In this document: in pieces, positions 9,171-11,063 of the stretch
How the letters are laid out: each line of letters begins with the position of its first letter
Position numbering within the stretch: the first letter of the stretch is position 1
NCBI GenBank assembly: GCA_013365365.1
Contig: JABVXU010001059.1
Span: 1 to 11,063 of the forward strand
DNA length: 11,063 nt
Reading direction: 5' to 3'
Origin: Cruorifilaria tuberocauda
Taxonomy: Eukaryota > Nematoda > Chromadorea > Rhabditida > Onchocercidae
The notes under the pieces: model-generated
Told to the model about the DNA's origin: nothing
Database searches by the model: none
What the model saw: only the letters and a program-made list of their open reading frames with translations
Position numbers and translations under genes: made by a program

Positions 9171-9410
9171 TCAACTTTTCAGGTGGATGAGGTGATACTG
9201 TGTGATAGTATCGACACAGTATCGATAAATACTTCCATCCATTCTACCATATTTCGGACTGCCAAAAAAAGAACCATATGTATTATAATCTACGTTAAAT
9301 GTCCCATGTTCCACTTGTTTCATCATATTATAATATTCCGGTCGATGGATATTACGTAAACCGAAGACGTCCAGCTTCAAACTGTTACCGTCTACTATGT
9401 TGTTGTTTAC
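9171..9410 (-). CDS. Possible exon or gene remnant of unknown function, 79 codons open
   Basis: On the minus strand a frame is open from just after TAA (at 9408-9410) to TGA at 9171-9173. Codons are mostly of the RNY type, and the product looks like a soluble protein rich in Asn, Asp, Tyr and Gly, with segments such as LDVFGLRNIHRPEYYNMMKQ and FNVDYNTYGSFFGSPKYGRM. The patch is clearly less AT-rich than its surroundings. I recognise no family. No in-frame ATG precedes the middle of the frame (ATGATG at about residues 32-33), so as a gene it would need upstream exons. Candidate acceptors (CATAG or AACAG) lack the expected T-rich lead. The plus strand of the same patch has a cleaner acceptor (TTTTCAG ending at 9182) and a 58-codon frame to 9359, so the strand is uncertain. 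It could also be a decayed gene or transferred fragment. Confidence 0.35.
   Translation of the reverse strand, partial: VNNNIVDGNSLKLDVFGLRNIHRPEYYNMMKQVEHGTFNVDYNTYGSFFGSPKYGRMDGSIYRYCVDTITQYHLIHLKS
9194..9223. repeat. Perfect 10-bp inverted repeat with a 10-bp loop
   Basis: GATACTGTGT at 9194-9203 pairs with ACACAGTATC at 9214-9223. The loop repeats part of the motif (GATAGTATCG), and a TATCGATA octamer follows at 9220-9227. It lies at the edge of the gene-like patch and would sit in the C-terminal codons of the minus-strand frame. Confidence 0.85.
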
Positions 9411-9470
9411 GTGATGTTAGTTTTTCACGCCTGTTTCTTTTCTCTCGTTTACTTTATAGAAAATTAAACA

Positions 9471-9852
9471 GTAGTTAGGGAGAAAATCTATAATTACATT
9501 TAATTATAATAATTTAATGAAAAGATAAAAACAACTAAAATTGATTTCATTTGAACATTTATTGCAATATATATTTTGATCAACAATAACAACAAAAAAA
9601 ATTTTTTTAAACAAAAAATGAAAAAATAAATAAACAATCATTTCAGCTCCAAAATAACAGTAAATTAATTCTTGCAAATAAGGAAATTGAAGAAAGAAAT
9701 GAGATTTGAATAGCTAAAATTAGCTAATCATCCTAATAACATTTAAAATCTAATTTCGAGAAATGATATTAAAGAGACAAAAGGTTCGTAAAAAATTTTA
9801 CATTTTCAAAAAAATTTTCATATACTCCAACTATGCTTCAATTAGGGTTTCA
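9471..9852. other. AT-rich DNA, no gene seen
   Basis: A-rich and T-rich runs (for example 9594-9607) and AGCTAAAATTAGCTAA words near 9712. No coding-like frame. Confidence 0.4.
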
Positions 9853-9904
9853 TCTCTCTCCCTCTCTCCCTCTTTCCCTCTCTCTCTCTCTCTCTCTCTC
9901 TCTT
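9853..9904. repeat. 52-bp pure pyrimidine tract ending in (CT)13
   Basis: Only C and T occur across 52 bp on the plus strand. The last part, 9878-9903, is an uninterrupted CT dinucleotide run. Long homopurine-homopyrimidine mirror-like tracts can form triplex DNA. Confidence 0.95.
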
Positions 9905-10000
9905 ACTCTCACTCTCTTCAATACCTAACCTCATGAAGAAGTTAATAGAAAAATAGATTTTGAAGTTGTTGACTGTTTGTGACTGTGTGTATGCATGTGT

Positions 10001-10006
<6 letters not shown>

Positions 10007-10082
<76 letters not shown>
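10007..10082. repeat. (GT)38 dinucleotide microsatellite
   Basis: An uninterrupted GT run of 76 bp, preceded from about 9984 by interrupted GTGTGTATGCATGTGTGTGT-type sequence. Pure GT/CA runs this long are usually highly variable in length and can adopt Z-DNA. Confidence 0.97.
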
Positions 10083-10086
<4 letters not shown>

Positions 10087-10571
10087 TTTGGATTTACGTC
10101 TATGAGCATGTATATCTCGCTTAGATGTGTACTACTGGTAAGCTAACTGTTCTTCACATCTGGCCAATTTAGTGAGGCGTTGAAAAATGCCAAGTAATCA
10201 ATAAGTATAAAGACTGAAAAAGTCTAATATGAATAAAGTAAAAGCCTAAATATAGTGGACGTTGTAGCTGCGAGAGTGTTCACTTTTATTCTTAAAGCTT
10301 ATCTCTGTCTGTGTCTGTATGTACACATGCATATGCATGTATGTGTGTGTGTGTATGTTGTAGGTGTATATCCAAAGGTCGTACAACTTTCCCTCTTATC
10401 ACAGTGGGAATTAGAGAATTGATAAGAGAGAGGAGATTGGTAGAGAGAGTGACAGAGTGATAGCTGAGGATAGAGCTAAGAAATATCAGACACTATCATG
10501 CATGTATGAAGGAAGCTAAATCTCGACCACAACCATTAGCGTACTGAAGTTAGATCGAAGCTTAAATATAT
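10083..10571. other. Mixed-composition spacer with CATG/TGTG words, no gene seen
   Basis: Less AT-rich than the left of the window. It holds a second GT-rich patch at 10306-10366, a purine-rich GAGA segment at 10412-10470, a tiny AGACT/AGTCT hairpin (10211-10225), and a donor-like CTG|GTAAGC at 10137 after a very short ATG frame from 10102. None is enough to call an exon. Confidence 0.4.
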
Positions 10572-10871
10572 CTGCATATATGATATGCATGTCTGTCTGT
10601 GCATGTGTGCGTGCGTGTGTGCATGTCTGTGCATGTGTGCGTGCGTGTGTGCATGTGTCTGCGTGCATTACTATCATGCATTATAATAAACATGAAAGGA
10701 TATATGAAAGTAGACGAGAGCCATCATGCATTTTAGCTTGAAGATTGCATTTTCATGTTTGCTATTTTTTTCTGATCTTTAGCATCAATTATCAACAGCT
10801 ATTAGGAGAGAGCATTCAAGAAGAGTAAGAAGTAGATAGAAGAGGTTTGAAATAGCTCAAGTTAGATCGAA
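10547..10871. repeat. Dispersed 13-bp direct repeat (AAGTTAGATCGAA)
   Basis: Exact copies lie at 10547-10559 and 10859-10871. In the same interval CTATCATGCAT occurs at about 10493 and 10671, and ATCATGCAT again at about 10722. No gene frame was seen in this interval. Confidence 0.6.
10596..10655. repeat. Perfect 30-bp tandem duplication in a GT/CATG-rich stretch
   Basis: The 30-bp unit 10596-10625 (begins TCTGTGCATG, ends TGTGTGCATG) is repeated exactly at 10626-10655. A partial unit follows. Identity suggests a recent duplication or ongoing length change. Confidence 0.95.
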
Positions 10872-10923
10872 TTTCATCATTAACTTTCAAATAACTCTTT
10901 TCTATTTCCACATACAATTAATT

Positions 10924-11063
10924 GTCACTGTTATTATTAGTATAATTACTACGATTACTATTATTGTTATTGTTACTATCATTATTATCGCTGTTAATAC
11001 CGTTATTATCATTATTAAAACTATTATTATTATTATTACAATTACTACTATTATCATTATTAA
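10924..11063. repeat. Second TTA/ATT trinucleotide island, runs off the right edge
   Basis: Imperfect TTA/ATT/CTA/GTT triplets to the end of the window, like 8404-8600, with the same 22-bp block at 10954-10975. The true right boundary is not visible. Confidence 0.9.

Noticed and set aside
10102..10142. Short ATG frame ending at a donor-like CTG|GTAAGC
   Set aside because: Only about 12 codons after the ATG, and the frame upstream is just the GT microsatellite. A single donor-like site is common by chance.

Overview
The window looks like AT-rich animal nuclear DNA, roughly three quarters A+T by eye. It has a spliced gene end, long gene-poor stretches full of simple repeats, and no bacterial-style gene packing. 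The intron (GTAAGTTT donor, TTTACAG acceptor) and the type of receptor at the left edge fit a nematode best, perhaps a filarial one. That placement is an inference. A flatworm or mollusc cannot be excluded from the sequence alone.

Left edge (1-about 780): the last two exons of a plus-strand gene. Spliced, they read as the C-terminal 95 residues of a seven-transmembrane G-protein-coupled receptor: TM6, a short loop, TM7 with an NS-x-N type motif, helix 8 and a short tail. A 3' UTR follows, with candidate poly(A) signals at 468-473 and 755-760. The rest of the gene lies outside the window.

Middle (about 780-9170): more than 8 kb in which I find no convincing gene. It holds a 9-bp tandem repeat (1412-1447), an 18-bp repeat pair (1571-1609), ATC-rich repeats (2872-2920), a 34-bp minisatellite (5395-5505), AAT-rich sequence (6046-6150), a 21-bp repeat built around the palindrome TTATCGATAA (7636-7735), a (TA)n run (7973-7999) and a long TTA-type trinucleotide island (8404-8600). 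One less AT-rich patch at about 7100-7275 has a 46-codon ORF and is flanked by a 13-bp direct repeat.

Right part (9171-11063): a gene-like patch at 9171-9411, open on the minus strand for 79 codons, is a possible exon with poor splice support. It is followed by a 52-bp all-pyrimidine tract, a pure (GT)38 run, a perfect 30-bp tandem duplication in a CATG/TGTG-rich stretch, and a second TTA-type island that runs off the edge.

Only one gene end is well supported, so nothing can be said about genes working together. I saw no CRISPR array, RNA gene, intact mobile element or novel defence-like system. The items most worth checking are the receptor model, the overlapping antisense ORF, the TTATCGATAA cluster and the 9171-9411 patch.
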